DNA of 64,000 bases from Petrolisthes cinctipes. Taxonomy: Eukaryota > Arthropoda > Malacostraca > Decapoda > Porcellanidae. The stretch is taken from contig JAWQEG010000286.1 in the NCBI GenBank assembly GCA_033782935.1, positions 6,111,001-6,175,000 on the forward strand, written 5' to 3'. Below are positions 12,636 through 24,460 of the stretch, piece by piece. The notes under the pieces are model-generated. The model did not search any database, was not told where the DNA came from, and saw nothing but the letters and a program-made list of their open reading frames with translations. Each line of letters starts with the position of its first letter. Position 1 is the first letter of the stretch. The translations under genes and the position numbers were made by a program.

Positions 12636-12939
12636 CAGTCACGAGCATAAGTTTCTTTACTCCCCTTTCGAGAGTGAGGTCGAAGTCGTGGTTAGTGATA
12701 GACTAGACGAACAAGGAGGAGCCAGTTCACAATGCTCGGATGATGCTTCATTACATTACAGGTATTCACTTATTTGAACCCAACACATTTTACGACGGCA
12801 TGAATAGTTATGATGAATTTTAAAGGAATTTTTAATACTCTGCTCTTGCTAATTTGTGAGAAAGCAATATTAATAGCCAAGTCGTAGAGGAGAATATCGG
12901 TGTAATAAGGGTTTTATTACCTATCATAATGACTGGTTT

Positions 12940-13150
12940 ACTATCGTATTATTATGTCCATTATCATTATTATCATTATCATTATAATTATTATCATTAT
13001 TATAAATATCATTATCATCATGATTATCATTATCATTTTACTTATTACTATTATTATTATCATTATTATTATTTATTATCATTATCATCATCAACATCAC
13101 CATCATCAACATCATCATCATCTTCATCATTATTATTTTTATAATTATTA
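12940..13150. repeat. (ATT/ATC)n microsatellite inside Tc1 element
   Basis: Interspersed ATT and ATC trinucleotides. The long Ile/His/Tyr reading frames here are products of the repeat, not genes. Confidence 0.95.
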
Positions 13151-13597
13151 ATAAGGAGTTGGGCAGCCAAGGGTGTGTAAGGAGTAACCACTCAGAATTT
13201 ATTGCCTTAGACAAATAGTAATACACACCAAAATATCCACATCAGAGACAATGGTTTATATGAGAAAATCCCATGTTATAACATCCAATATTTCCTCAAC
13301 CGTATACAAAGCTACCTCAACACATATTGACCACACAACATGTCGTTTGTATAAGTTTCCACAAATTATGAAAAACACAAAATGAAATTTTTCTGCTGAA
13401 GAGTTATACCAGGAGTTACAAGGTATTTCATAAAAATTAAAACAGTATAGGAAGAAGATAATCAGCCTGTCATTTTTACTTATCTTCTTATAGAGAATAG
13501 CATGCAAACTTCATTCTCCTTTTACCCCACTGGACGAGGTAATAATAACACTGGACGAGGTAATAATGTTTAACAATAGTTGCTTACAAAACAGTTA

Positions 13598-14629
13598 CTA
13601 ATATTTTGTCCAACCCCCGTTTGCTGCAATTACTTCTTGCAGTCGGGCTGGGACTGACTGAACCAGGTTGCTGCATATATCTGGTCGACGTCGAATACTC
13701 TCCCACACATCTCTTGCTTTGTTCTCTACTGCCTGGCTCGTTCTTTCAGGAACCTCCCACTCGCGAACCATCATTCCCCAAAGATTTTCTATAGGATTGC
13801 AGTCGCAACCTTTTGATGGCCAGTCGAGCAGTTCAATCTCTGGGTGGCGACTAAACCAATCTCTGACTGCGTGGCTAGTGTGAATTGGTGATCGATCTTG
13901 CACCAGCCTGATGGTGTGGGGCTCCGGGAGAGCATACGCCCGAACCGAAGGCAGGAGAGACGTCTCAAGGATATTAATATACTGCTCAGCATTCAAGTGG
14001 CCGTCAATAGTTACTAGCTCTCCTGGTCCCGCTGACCACATCCAGCCATGAAATGAAACACTGACCCTCCCACTTCTACCTTTTTTATGAATGTTTTGTG
14101 GGTCATACCTAGTATTGGTTACTCGCCAACAATGTCTGCGGGTCCCCTCCACAGAAGTAAAGCATTTTTCATCAGTAAAAATTGTTGTATTCCAAAAGTC
14201 CATACCAAAATTGCTATAATGCTGCGCAAACCTAAGTCGTGACTCCTTCGTGACGTCATTAAGTACCTCTTTAACAGCGGGAACGTAGCAATGCACTCCC
14301 GCCTCGTTCAAGTGCCGTCTACTCGTGGATGGGTGGCAGGGTAATTGAAGTTCACTGGTTAGAGATACAGCTGTTGATTGAGGAGCTCGTCTCGCTGCAT
14401 TGACAAGCATCGCATCCTGTTGAGGTGTTATTTTCCTGGGTCTGCCGGATCTTGGTCTCGTTTCTACGTGTCCTTCGAAACGTCTGATCCACATCCTTAC
14501 AGTTGGTTTACTAAGACCCATCAAGCGACTGATTTCATTAATGGACTTCCCGGCTTCGTGATATCCTATAATCATGCTTCGTCTCATAATTATCTCTGGC
14601 CGATTGTCCCTAGGTCCCCTGGCTGCCAT
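13598..14629 (-). CDS. Tc1-type DDE transposase, intact frame
   Basis: 343 residues starting at ATG 14627-14629, the usual length for this family. Residues about 14-60 form the first helix-turn-helix (MIIGYHEAGKSINEISRLMG, then SKPTVRMWIRRFEG). Next come the GRPRK AT-hook-like motif at about 81 and a second HTH. The catalytic triad is present: D in IFTDEKCF, D in LVQDRSPIHTS, and E in NPIENLWG. The spacing between the second D and the E is 35 residues, against 34 in Tc1. The usual QDN(D/A)P is QDRSP here. The enzyme would bind the TIRs and perform cut-and-paste at TA. No stop or frameshift is seen, so activity is possible but untested. Confidence 0.93.
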   Translation of the reverse strand: MAARGPRDNRPEIIMRRSMIIGYHEAGKSINEISRLMGLSKPTVRMWIRRFEGHVETRPRSGRPRKITPQQDAMLVNAARRAPQSTAVSLTSELQLPCHPSTSRRHLNEAGVHCYVPAVKEVLNDVTKESRLRFAQHYSNFGMDFWNTTIFTDEKCFTSVEGTRRHCWRVTNTRYDPQNIHKKGRSGRVSVSFHGWMWSAGPGELVTIDGHLNAEQYINILETSLLPSVRAYALPEPHTIRLVQDRSPIHTSHAVRDWFSRHPEIELLDWPSKGCDCNPIENLWGMMVREWEVPERTSQAVENKARDVWESIRRRPDICSNLVQSVPARLQEVIAANGGWTKY

Positions 14630-15266
14630 GGCTGTAGATCGAGAGCATGTGATGCTTACTTATAAACTGTGGTGTATTGGACATTATAATTAGAATGAAA
14701 TGGTAAAAGGGATTTGTAATCAACTGATATCGAGATTAAAATGGCTTTTCTAAACATGACTGCCGATAAGATAGGCTGGTTGACTCTGTTTTAAGTGAGA
14801 AGGTATGACCCATAATAGCAAGGACTAATAGCTACGCTTGCTGAGATTATGCAAAAGATATGAAATAGCAAACAATTATATGCCCTATAAAGAAAATACA
14901 CTACATTTTACAGTATGAGATCAATATTACAGCAACACATGATACACTAAGAAAACCCTGTGTTGAGGAAAGCAGACGGGGGCTAGCTATATACAGACCT
15001 TTTCAGTGAGCGGTTCTTCTTGCTACTGAGTACTGACTATATTGAGTCATTGACCACTGCCACTTTAAATACACTTCGTGATTCGAGAGTAAGAAACAAA
15101 ACACAGTCGAACGAGTATGGTGTGCTCGTGAGTGAACGAACTTCTGTGACGTCATGAAGCATCATGAGATTTACTGACTCCCAATGTTCGTATGCCCTGC
15201 CCTTCTCCAACCACGACTTTGGCCTAACTATAGCCAGGGGGGTAAGAAAACTTATGCTCGTGACTG

Positions 15267-15343
15267 TACCTGGCCTGCTAAGAATAGATCAGGGATATAG
15301 GAGTAGTATACCTAATGATACAGGAGTAGCCATATGTGTGTGA
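15267..15343. other. Spacer between Tc1 element and LINE-A
   Basis: Begins with the right TA duplication of the Tc1 element and ends with the left 12-bp LINE-A duplication ATATGTGTGTGA (15332-15343). Confidence 0.8.
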
Positions 15344-15798
15344 CCCCCCCAACGGAAACCGCCTTGACGTGGTGGGGGGGCTTGTGTGTCTCTGAGACCT
15401 GGCGAGCTAGACTAGAGGGGGCTCCGGCCCCTGCTCTGCCCCGATTTCGGGGAGAGAGGGCTTCCCATGCTAGTAAGGTCGCCAGTGAGAGACCAGACTA
15501 AATGGTTCCCATGCATTAGGCTGCCAGTACGGGCCAACAGCGCTGCCCTCCGGAGGGACTGCCCTCTAGGGGCCGTCCTATGTTGGATGGTTGGGTGTCT
15601 GGGCCGGGAGATGTTGGGGAGGGGGGTCTCAGCACCGTCGTGGGCAAACTTTCGAGCCATTGGGGCTGCTTTTTTAAACGAGTGGCCCCGTGGGGGAAGA
15701 GGTACCCCGCCCACGGCGACCAGCGCTCGGTCCCCTCATCTGCCCGGTAGGTAGTAGCTCTTGGCTCCTGGGGCCAAAAACCCCTAAACCAATGATAT

Positions 15799-17787
15799 AT
15801 GGATACAGAAAAGCCCCAATCTCTTCCTCGAGCGGTGGTCGACCAGGCCCTAGAGACGTCACTCTCTGGTCGTGGTAAGATGCAGAAAGCTGCAAATAAG
15901 AGTAGACCTAGCAGGTCGGGTCTTGTGTCGAAGAACCCTGTTAACGATTTGGACACGTTAATGTTAACGAATGTACTCGCATCCTTTACCTATGGCGCTA
16001 TCCACTCCATTTTTAAGTGCTTTGGAGTAGTCCTCCGAATCCGAATCACATATGACAGTGATTGTAGGTCCAATCGGTGCTATATTACTTTCAATACAAA
16101 TGCTGCTGCCAAAGCAACATTTGAGTCAAAAGATTCTCTGACGGTGGGGGATACTCATTGTAAAGTTCAGATGATATGGTCCATCAATGTAGTTGACAGT
16201 GACAATGATTACTGCCCTAATATATTTGATGATTCTGCAGAGCATGTCCCAAAGGAACGTCGGGTTCCTACACCCTTTTGGTTTGTGGCTTACTACAGGG
16301 AGGGACGTGGTAACATTATCCATGCTTCCCGGTATCTTGAGAAAGAAATTGGATTATTACCAATGGGTAACATAAAGAAATATGGTAAGGGAGTTTTAAT
16401 CAGAGCCAAAGATCTTACACAGGCCATGATGCTCCTCAATCTCCCCTGTCCTTCTGATAGCATGTTTGAATCTATTAAACCACATCGAACATTTAATTAT
16501 AGCAAGGGGCGTATTTATAATGAGGACCTGTATGAATTCTCTGAAGAGGACATTCTCGCTAAGTGCGCAAATATGATCATCCTCACTTTCTATGGCTCGC
16601 ATATCCCAGATCGCATTAACATTAACCCCACCTCATTTGAGGTGAAGCCTTTTGTTGAGCGTCCCCTACAGTGTTTCTGTTGTTATGAGTTTGGTCATGG
16701 GAAAAGGAACTGCAACAACCGTTCCCGGTGTGGTAATTGTTCTGCTCTTGACTCACATCTTACTTCTGAGTGTCGGTCAGAGAGTTACTGCTTTTACTGC
16801 AGAGATTCTCACCCCTTGCGTTCTCGCCAATGTAAGATGTACCTACTTGAGCAGGATATCCTCCACTTGGCTAATACTCAATTCATTAGCATAGGTAGTG
16901 CCAGACGGCAACTCAACTTCAGGCGACAGAAGGATGGTGGTGTGAAGACATACGCCTCCTCCCTTCGCCCTAAATTGGTTGCAGCACCCTATCAACCCTC
17001 TCAAGAGGCAGCTGCTTCTTGCTCTAGTGAGAACGTTTCTAAGGTTACTCTACATAATAGTTTCTCTGTCTTGGAAACTTTATCAGACACTCATTCTGGT
17101 GACCCTTCAACTGATGACAATTCTCAGACTTTAGCTAAAGGTGTCCATGTGGTAGAGGTTCACGCTGCCACACGCTCTCCCAAAAGGAAACTTAAGTCAC
17201 CTAAACTGCCACAGAGACGCCTTCGTGGTTCCCCTGAGGCACTTGACTCTATAGATGTTCCACCTTGTGAGGCAACCATCTCTGTGGACTCATCCATAGT
17301 TTCCTCTCAATTTCACCAGAAGCGTTCTCGTGGCTCTGATGAATCTCTTGATTCAACAGAAGTTCCTCCTCGCAAGCTTCCTTCGGGATCATCAGAGGGG
17401 CGTGAAGTTAATGTGGATGCCACTGATGTTGTGACTTCAAAAGATTCACTTTCTCTTCCGCTTGAGCAGCGGAGTGATTCTACCACCTGTATTATGGATG
17501 TTGATGTATCTGCCTGTGTCAGTGATACCACTGCTGTACAGGACAGAACCAATGTAATTGTTTCAAAGAATATCCCATCTCATATACCTTCATCTTCTTC
17601 TAACATATCAGATGCTTCAGGGACTCGTCTACAGGTCCCAATTACTGCCCCAAGTACTACTCCTCGGGTTCGCTCTTCTTCTAGTGGCCCAGGATTAGAC
17701 AAATCTTATTGTTTGAATAAACCCTCAGGTCGAGGTGGTAGTGGGAAGTACCTCCGTGAGGCTTCCCAAAAATCAGTACTAAAGTAA
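15799..17787 (+). CDS. LINE-A ORF1: nucleic-acid-binding protein with CCHC knuckles
   Basis: 662 residues from ATG 15799 to TAA 17785-17787, uninterrupted. An N-terminal RRM-like region (about 55-130) is followed by a zinc-knuckle cluster at about 288-345: CFCCYEFGHGKRNC (CX2CX4HX4C), then CGNCSALDSHLTSEC, then CFYCRDSHPLRSRQC. The C-terminal third is Ser/Thr/Pro-rich and probably disordered. In this group ORF1 protein coats the element RNA and chaperones nucleic-acid annealing. ORF2 follows in a different frame and overlaps the ORF1 end, because its frame is open across 17760-17790. ORF2 translation is therefore likely by re-initiation or frameshifting. Confidence 0.88.
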   Translation: MDTEKPQSLPRAVVDQALETSLSGRGKMQKAANKSRPSRSGLVSKNPVNDLDTLMLTNVLASFTYGAIHSIFKCFGVVLRIRITYDSDCRSNRCYITFNTNAAAKATFESKDSLTVGDTHCKVQMIWSINVVDSDNDYCPNIFDDSAEHVPKERRVPTPFWFVAYYREGRGNIIHASRYLEKEIGLLPMGNIKKYGKGVLIRAKDLTQAMMLLNLPCPSDSMFESIKPHRTFNYSKGRIYNEDLYEFSEEDILAKCANMIILTFYGSHIPDRININPTSFEVKPFVERPLQCFCCYEFGHGKRNCNNRSRCGNCSALDSHLTSECRSESYCFYCRDSHPLRSRQCKMYLLEQDILHLANTQFISIGSARRQLNFRRQKDGGVKTYASSLRPKLVAAPYQPSQEAAASCSSENVSKVTLHNSFSVLETLSDTHSGDPSTDDNSQTLAKGVHVVEVHAATRSPKRKLKSPKLPQRRLRGSPEALDSIDVPPCEATISVDSSIVSSQFHQKRSRGSDESLDSTEVPPRKLPSGSSEGREVNVDATDVVTSKDSLSLPLEQRSDSTTCIMDVDVSACVSDTTAVQDRTNVIVSKNIPSHIPSSSSNISDASGTRLQVPITAPSTTPRVRSSSSGPGLDKSYCLNKPSGRGGSGKYLREASQKSVLK

Positions 17788-20700
17788 CACCGTTCAAGGT
17801 CCTTCAGTGGAATTGCCGTGGCTTGCGTGCTTCTTGGGAGGAACTGCGTGTTCTTCTCTCTAGCTTCTCTCCTGCATGTGTTTCTCTCCAAGAGACAATG
17901 CTTGGGGACTACATTCCTGCCAGTCCTCCAGCATACTCAGCATTTTATTCCAATTCATTTGAAGGGCAGGGTCATCATGGTGGCTCTGCCATTCTAGTTC
18001 GCCGAGATATTCCATGCACGAGCCTGGAGCTTGACACTCCGCTCCAGGCTGTTGCAGTTAAGGTTTTTATGGACCGCATGTACACTGTATGCAGTCTATA
18101 CCTTCCTCCCAGTGTTACAGTTGAGAGGGGTGATCTCAACCATCTTGTACGGGACCTTCCATCTCCCTTTATTTTATTGGGTGATTCTAATGGTCGTCAT
18201 CCTCTGTGGGGTGACAGTTCGGTCAACCCCAGGGGTGTTTTATTGGCTTCTTTTATTGAGGATGAGGGATTAGGGATTTTAAATATGGGAGATGTGACAC
18301 ATTTTAATAGCCCTACTGGGACTTTTACCGCCATTGACATTTCCCTTTGCTCACCCAGTGCTCTGTTGGATTTTACTTGGAGAGTGTTGCCTGACTTATA
18401 TGGCAGTGACCATTTCCCTATACTTTTAGAAGGTAACAGGTACGAACCACAGTCTCGTCTTCCTAGGTGGAAATTAGAGAAGGCTGACTGGCAGTTTTTT
18501 AGAGAGCTAACTTCTTCGGTCTCTTCTGTAGCCGATTTCGGTAGCTCTGACGAGGCTGTAACATATTTCACTGATATGCTCCACTCTGCTGCTCTCAACT
18601 CTATCCCTAGAACTTCTGGCTACTTTCCCAGTCTGCACCACTGCTGTGCGGGAGAAGCGCGCTGCTTTCTCTCGCCTTCGTCGCAATCGTGGGGACCCAA
18701 CTCTTTTAGAGGACTTCCGACGGGCAAGGGCTCGGGCTAGACGAGTTTTAAAAGAGGCCCGACGTGCATCTTGGAAGGCCTATGTGTCTTCAATTAATAC
18801 TAAAACTCCACTCACCCAAGTGTTCAGGAGAGTCCGTAAGATGGCGGGGAAGTTTTCTCCTAGTTCTCCACCTGTACTTAAGGTCAATGGAATTAAGATC
18901 ATGGATGGTTTGACAGTGGCCAATACCATGGCGGAGGCTTTTGCAAAGGTCTCCAGCCGTGACTCTCGACCTCTGGCTGTCAGGCATGAGTTAAGAGCCA
19001 AGGAGCGTACAGTCCTGGATTTCACAGGGAACGAGAATGAAAGTTAAAACCATATATTCACCCTGAGAGACCTGCATTCTGCTCTCTCTCTCTGCGGCGA
19101 CACTTCTCCTGGGCCAGACAACATCCCATATGCAATGTTACGACACTTGGGTGAGGAAGCGATCTCATTTCTTTTAGCTGTATATAACAGAATCTGGCTG
19201 GAGGGTGTCTTCCCTTCTGGGTGGAGGGTTGCTACCATCCTTCCTTTTCACAAGCCGGGCAAGGACTCTGGTGTTGCCCTCAATTATCGACCAATTGCCT
19301 TGACCTCCTGTCTCTGTAAACTATTTGAAAAGATGGTGAATGTCAGACTGGTATACTTCTTGGAACGGGGTGATTTTCTGTCTCCGTCCCAGTCTGGCTT
19401 TCGTAAATACCGTTCCACTACAGCTGCTCTGGTCAGGTTGGAAGCTGCTGCATGTGAGGCTTTTGCACGACATCAACACCTTGTCTGTGTATTCTTTGAT
19501 TTAGAGAAAGCTTATGACACTACATGGCAATATGGCATCCTGCAGCAACTCCATTTATATGGCCTGCGGGGTCGCCTTCCACGCTTTCTTAAGGAGTTTC
19601 TCAGTGGTCGCAGTTTTTCTGTGAGGGTTGGTACAACCCACTCAGCATCTGTTGCACAGGAGGAGGGCGTCCCCCAGGGAAGCGTCCTCAGTGTCACATT
19701 GTTTGCAGTAGCAATTAATGCCATTGCCTCATCCCTTCCAGACGGTATAGCTAACTCGATGTACGTTGACGACCTAGCAGTCTGGTTTGCTGCTTCCCGT
19801 ATGTCAGTGGCGGAGCGGCGCATGCAGCTTGCCCTTGACAGGGTGTCACGTTGGACTGATTCTCATGGGTTTCGATTTTCTCCTTCCAAGACAGTTGCTA
19901 TGCACTTCTGCCGCATCCGAGGCATCCACCCGGATCCGGACTTATTCATGTATGGTCATCGGATACGATGTGTCGAGGAGACTCACTTTTTGGGTCTCCT
20001 TTTTGACAAACGTTTGACTTGGGTTCCCCACTTACGTACACTTAAGGTCTCTTGCCTCAAGGCTCTTAACCTGTTGAGGGTCCTGAGCCATACATCCTGG
20101 GGGGCTGATCGGGCCACCCTCCTCCGCCTATACCATGTTGTTATTAGGTCAAAACTCGACTATGGGTGTGAGGTGTACTCTTCTGCCACCGATGCCCGTC
20201 TCAGAGTTTTAGACCCTGTTCATCATGCTGGAGTACGTCTGGCGAACGGAGCCTTCAGGTCGTCCCCAATCCCCAGTCTCCTGGTGGACGCTAATGAGCC
20301 ACCTCTTGATCTCCGTCGCCAGTCCTTGATGGTTCGTTGTTGGCATCGATTACATCGACTTCCTGACACCCTACCTTGCTTGGCGGTGTCATCTGATATC
20401 ATGTCTCAGTACTACCTTTTACATTCTCGTGCACCATGGCCCTTTGGCTTCCGGGTCAGAAAGGCTATGGAGGAGATGGGCATAGATGACTTTCAGATTT
20501 GTCCTGTGAGGGTCCCCAGGGTGGCTCCATGGCTTCTTCCAGAAGTTTTCCCCTGCACCTGCTTTACAGACAAGAAGGAATTTCTTCCTCCTCCAGTGGC
20601 TCGTTCCCTCTTTTTAGAACATGCCTTCACTCACAGGGAATCCCTCCCTGTGTACACTGATGGGTCAAAGTCTGATGCTGGAGTTGGCTTTGGAGTTGTC

Positions 20701-21480
20701 TTTCCTGACTTTTGCCATGGAGGCAGGCTCCCTTCTGTCATGTCCATTTTTACTGCTGAGCTCTCGGCCATTTTATATGCCCTCCAAGTGATTTTTACTC
20801 TCCCTCAGCCTTCGTTTACTATTTTTAGCGATTCCTGTAGTGCCTTGCAGGCCTTGTGCAATTTTAACTCTACCCATCCCCTGGTGTTGGCCATTCTTGA
20901 GTGGCTTGTCCTCCTGGGTCGTCGTGGCCGCAAAGTCACTTTTTGTTGGGTCCCGGCCCATGTGGGTGTTGATGGGAATGAGCGGGCTGACGCCCTGGCT
21001 AAGGCTGTGGTCTCCAATTCCCGGCCTCCTGCCAGGCATCATCCTGTTCCTGCAGTGGACCTTCGACCCTACATAGATGCTACCGTTCGTTCCTGCTGGC
21101 AGGACAGATGGGACGCCATCGGGGCTAACAAGCTCTGTGACATCCGCCAGCGCCTTGGATTGTTGAGCTACAGTGGCCTCTCCCGCCGGTGGGAGACGGC
21201 TCTTGTCCGTCTCCGCATTGGCCACACATTATTGACTCATGGCTTTCTAATGGCAAGGGCTCACCCTCCCTACTGTGATGATAGTCTGGTCCCTTTGACA
21301 GTACGGCATCTTATTGTCGAGTGTCCCAGTCTTGGGGACCTTCGTCGTAGGCACCTCTCCGAGTACCGGAAGGGTGACGGTTCTTACAGTCTCTTCCAGG
21401 TGCTCGGGGAGGAGGCTTGTTGTGTGGGAGGGAACACCCTCTCCTATGTGGAGGAGGCTGGCCTTCTCCACAAATTGTGA
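17784..21480 (+). pseudogene. LINE-A ORF2: endonuclease-RT-RNase H, frameshift and nonsense
   Basis: Segment 1 (to 18740) is an AP-like endonuclease: VLQWNCRGLRA, SLQETMLGD, ILLGDSNGRHPLWG and GSDHFPI. Near 18630 codons are lost and the frame shifts by one. The text then resumes as VREKRAAFSRL in the frame of 18646. A TAA at 19045-19047 interrupts that frame just before IFTLRDLHSAL. From there to 21480 the frame is open. It contains the RT (PGPDNIPYAML, FFDLEKAYDTTW, SMYVDDLAVWF) and RNase H (VYTDGSKSDAG, AELSAILYAL, IFSDSCSALQ, WVPAHVGVDGNERAD). A terminal Cys/His motif (YCDD...VRHLIVECP) follows. Intact ORF2 nicks the target and reverse-transcribes the RNA; this copy cannot make it. Confidence 0.92.
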
Positions 21481-21788
21481 ATTTTATTGTATTTATGGCT
21501 ATTAATTTTTTGGTAGTTAAAGTTTAATGTTTCTTTCGTTAATATTTCAATTCTTGTATATATCTAACTTAAATAGGTTATTTCATTAATATATGATCTT
21601 TTGGAAGACGTGGGTTTTATTCATGCTGCTTCTCCCTTTTGAGGTAGTGAAAATTATTTAATTTTTGTACACATTTTATTAATGATGTAGATGACCTTTA
21701 TATGTTGGGCGGTATATGACCATTGTTGTTGCGCTGCCAGATGCCTAATGGCATCAATAAATCAATCAATCAATCAATATGTGTGTGA

Positions 21789-22289
21789 TACATAGAGTGG
21801 CCGCACATGTGGTCGCCACAACGTGAACTGGGTGAACTAGAAACTCTGCGTTCCCGTTATTATTACCGGTATTTCATGTTAAATAATAGCAAAATTTTAA
21901 AGATAGCCTATTTTCAATTCGAAAATGTACTTTTAGTCACTATGTCCGAGTGCTTAATCATCCCCTTAAAAAATACCGATAAAAAACGAGTATAGATGGC
22001 TCGTGGTGTTTAGGTGCGGGTTACATAGACTGTGTCGTGTTGCCCTTTGACGCCACTACACAGTGGTACCGGTATGAAGAGGGCTACTGAGGTATCCAAA
22101 CCATCAGTAAACAGTTTGGAACAATCAGAAGGACTCAATTTACCAAACAGGTTCTTCCCTTAAATGAGACCTTTGACCTTGTGAGGCAGAGATAGTGTTT
22201 GTGATGTCATTGTATTCAGTGTTTACTATGGATAGCTGCATGAGGTAGATGAATTTGACAGTCAGTGAGAGGCTTTGATGAAAAGCTAA
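21789..22289. other. No gene recognised
   Basis: AT-rich flank of LINE-A. No coding frame, TIR or RNA motif is supported. Confidence 0.4.
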
Positions 22290-23150
22290 TGTTGGATGGA
22301 ATAGAGTGGTTATTTGCAGAAGACACTGCTGTTAGCAAAGAGTGAAAAGGAGCTGCTGAGAGTCGTGGATGAGATTCCAGGTATAAGTAAGGGAAGGAAG
22401 CTAAAGATGAACGTCAGTTATAGTAGGTTTTGGCTTTTGAGAGATGAGCTGCACTTACTATATTTCTTCTGTAACAAATTGCTGATCAAAGATTCCAACG
22501 CATACTGGGTTCACGAGTCTTTGGAACTGTGAAGACTGAGGACGTAAATGAGCTTAAATTACAAAAAAATTGGCGCAGTACTAGTTCTTTGTAAGCATGG
22601 GAATATGAAAGGGGAAAACAGAGAGAGAGAGAGCAGTGAAGGTCGACCAGTGACAGGATCGCTGGAGAGAATCAGCAAAAAGAGAAGTGAGCATGAAAAT
22701 TAATGAGACGTGTAAAATACCGCAGTCCTCCCACTCTGATAAGACCTATTCATGGTATGGAAAACAACAGTCTAGAATAGGTGCTGTGAAAATGAGCTAC
22801 TTGTAAGAAGCATGTGGCATGATGAGGTGGGATGGAGATAGCAATAGGAATGTGTATGAGAAATGTGATTTTCCTGCTAGTGCAGGTCGGTAATGACTGA
22901 GTTAAACAGTAAATCAACATACACTTGAATGGTTTAAACATGTGCAGAGAATGGAAGATGGGTATATACAACAGAATATGAGTGAGAATGAGATTGAGAG
23001 GCCTGAAGTGAGCAGCAGACCACCAATCAAATGGGTGAGCAGGATGGAAAAAGACACGCAGGAGAAAACTGAGAATGGAAGGGAACAGTTGATTGAGAGT
23101 TTAGATGGAGCACGGAAAAGTTGAATGAGATTTTTCTGCCTTAGTCATTC
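22290..23150 (+). pseudogene. Decayed LINE RT C-terminal fragment
   Basis: FAEDT followed after a frame break by LLLAKSEKELLRVVDEI and GRKLKMNV matches the catalytic ADDT box and downstream RT region of an arthropod LINE with endonuclease and RT. Further on, at 22930-23124, WFKHVQRMEDGYIQQNM, then RPEVSSRPPIKWVSRMEKD and DGARKS match the typical C-terminus (W-GHV-RM, then RGRPP-KW) of the same family. Several frameshifts and losses lie between, and the YLGS region is barely readable. The clade is not certain; RTE-like or a relative is the best guess. Not functional. Confidence 0.7.
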
Positions 23151-23984
23151 TCTAGATAATCATAATGAAAAATGGCCGGCCTTTCCTTTATATGTAGGGA
23201 TAACTGTCAATGCTATTTACATAAAATACGACTCCTTGCAATGCAACATTAGAGTATGATAAAACTTCCTGCAAGCTTCAGTGCCATAGATCCATTTGAT
23301 GATGAGACACTAACCTATGACCAAACATCACTATAATCATTGGTAGGCAAGTGATGATAGTAAAGTCTGGCCATTAATGATAGTACGGTAATATTGGCCA
23401 CAAATTGTTCAGTGGCCAGCACTTAAAATCAGTAATCTCAGCATTGTCAGTCTTCCTTTCCTGTAATAGTTAAAAGTGCTGGACACTGTACCAGCTGCTA
23501 CAATAGCACTACAAGTTTTGATATCTACTGGTTGTAGAGATATCATTACTATATATCAATATTATTTTGAGCACTAACTGCAATATGTAAGAGCACTTAC
23601 TACAATATGTAAGAGCATTCACAATAATATATTTGTGCAACAACTGCGGCATCTCTTATACAAACTGTCTTCAACACTGACGAAACACAAATTAATTAAA
23701 GAAATAGTAGAAGAGGTTTTTTCTACGGTTATAAAATAATATTTCACCCTACGTCTGAGGTGACTGAGTCAAAACTCTCGGGGTTCACAACTGTTACTAA
23801 GGGTAGGAACAATTGCAACACTGACTGATGATCGTGTTAGTGAAGATGATACAAGCTAGGGATGAGTGTGGAAGCTGGAAAGGGATGACATTACGTTGAT
23901 ATGTTGCAGGAGAACTTAGTTGCGATACTGTACAAGTGGATATAGGGTAGAATACAGCGTGGTTGAAGTTACAACAAGTCCAAG

Positions 23985-24130
23985 CTTCGACATCGAGGTA
24001 GCCATAAGTACGACAGTCTATAAGTTACGATTTTAAAGCAGTGCCGAGTTCTAGTTATTGTCATGAATGAACTCCTACGAACAATATCTTAACTTAGAAG
24101 TAAACTTTACTGTGATAAATACGGATCCAG
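23985..24130. repeat. Partial copy of 245-bp MITE family
   Basis: It shares the block from AGCAGTGCCGAGTTCTAGT through CTTAACTTAGAAGTAAACTTT with the fuller copies at 24215-24460 and 39885-40140. The 5' end is missing. Confidence 0.5.
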
Positions 24131-24214
24131 GCTGTAAAGGGAGTTATATGGGAACAGTGGCACTAGTGTACAGTTAGCTCCACTTGGTTGGTCATTTGTA
24201 CTCTGATGTGTGAA

Positions 24215-24460
24215 TTTCTAGGCCAGCTATTCACAAAATATCTTATGAGGTTGAACTTGTTAGTATGTTTGCAACACTGATCTCACAATAGTTTTCCAGG
24301 CATATTTTGAATCAGTGAATTATTTTGCGGTTTATTAATATGAGCCTATATTATGATTTTAAAGCAGTACTAGGTCCTAGTCCTTGCCATTAAAAAACAC
24401 TTACGAACAAAAGTTTAACTTAAGAGTAAACACTACTTTTGTGAAAACCGGCCCTTGTCT
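24215..24460. mobile_element. MITE copy (about 245 bp)
   Basis: It aligns along its length with 39885-40140. The terminal motifs (CAGCTATTCACAAAATATC and, at the far end, GTGAAAACCGGCCC) are approximately inverted. The ends are too diverged to call a target duplication. Superfamily unknown. Confidence 0.5.

Larger units (their letters stand above)
12636..15266 (-). mobile_element. Tc1/mariner-type transposon with TIRs and TA duplication
   Basis: The ends match as inverted repeats: the left end is CAGTCACGAGCATAAGTTT and the right end is AAACTTATGCTCGTGACTG. Both are flanked by TA, the target duplication of this superfamily. Weaker similarity continues inward, with GTCGTGGTT and ATGATGCTTCAT present near both ends, so the TIRs may be 150-200 bp and imperfect. 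One transposase gene lies inside on the minus strand. An ATT/ATC microsatellite (12940-13150) has expanded in the 3' flank of the gene. Total length is 2631 bp, longer than a canonical Tc1 of about 1.6 kb. Confidence 0.92.
15344..21776 (+). mobile_element. Full-length non-LTR retrotransposon (LINE-A)
   Basis: A 6.4-kb element with a G/C-rich 5' UTR, ORF1, and ORF2 encoding endonuclease, RT and RNase H. It has a short 3' UTR and an (ATCA)n tail. The 12-mer ATATGTGTGTGA occurs directly before the element (15332-15343) and directly after it (21777-21788). This is a clear target-site duplication and fixes both ends. RNase H plus three CCHC knuckles in ORF1 place it in the I/Jockey group. ORF2 has one frameshifting deletion and one nonsense codon, so the copy is full-length but disabled. 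Pieces of the same family lie at 27470-27660 and 35285-36490. Confidence 0.93.

Noticed and set aside
23150..24000. Host exon in the region between the LINE fragment and the MITEs
   Set aside because: Only short frames with frequent stops and no splice-compatible block with protein texture.
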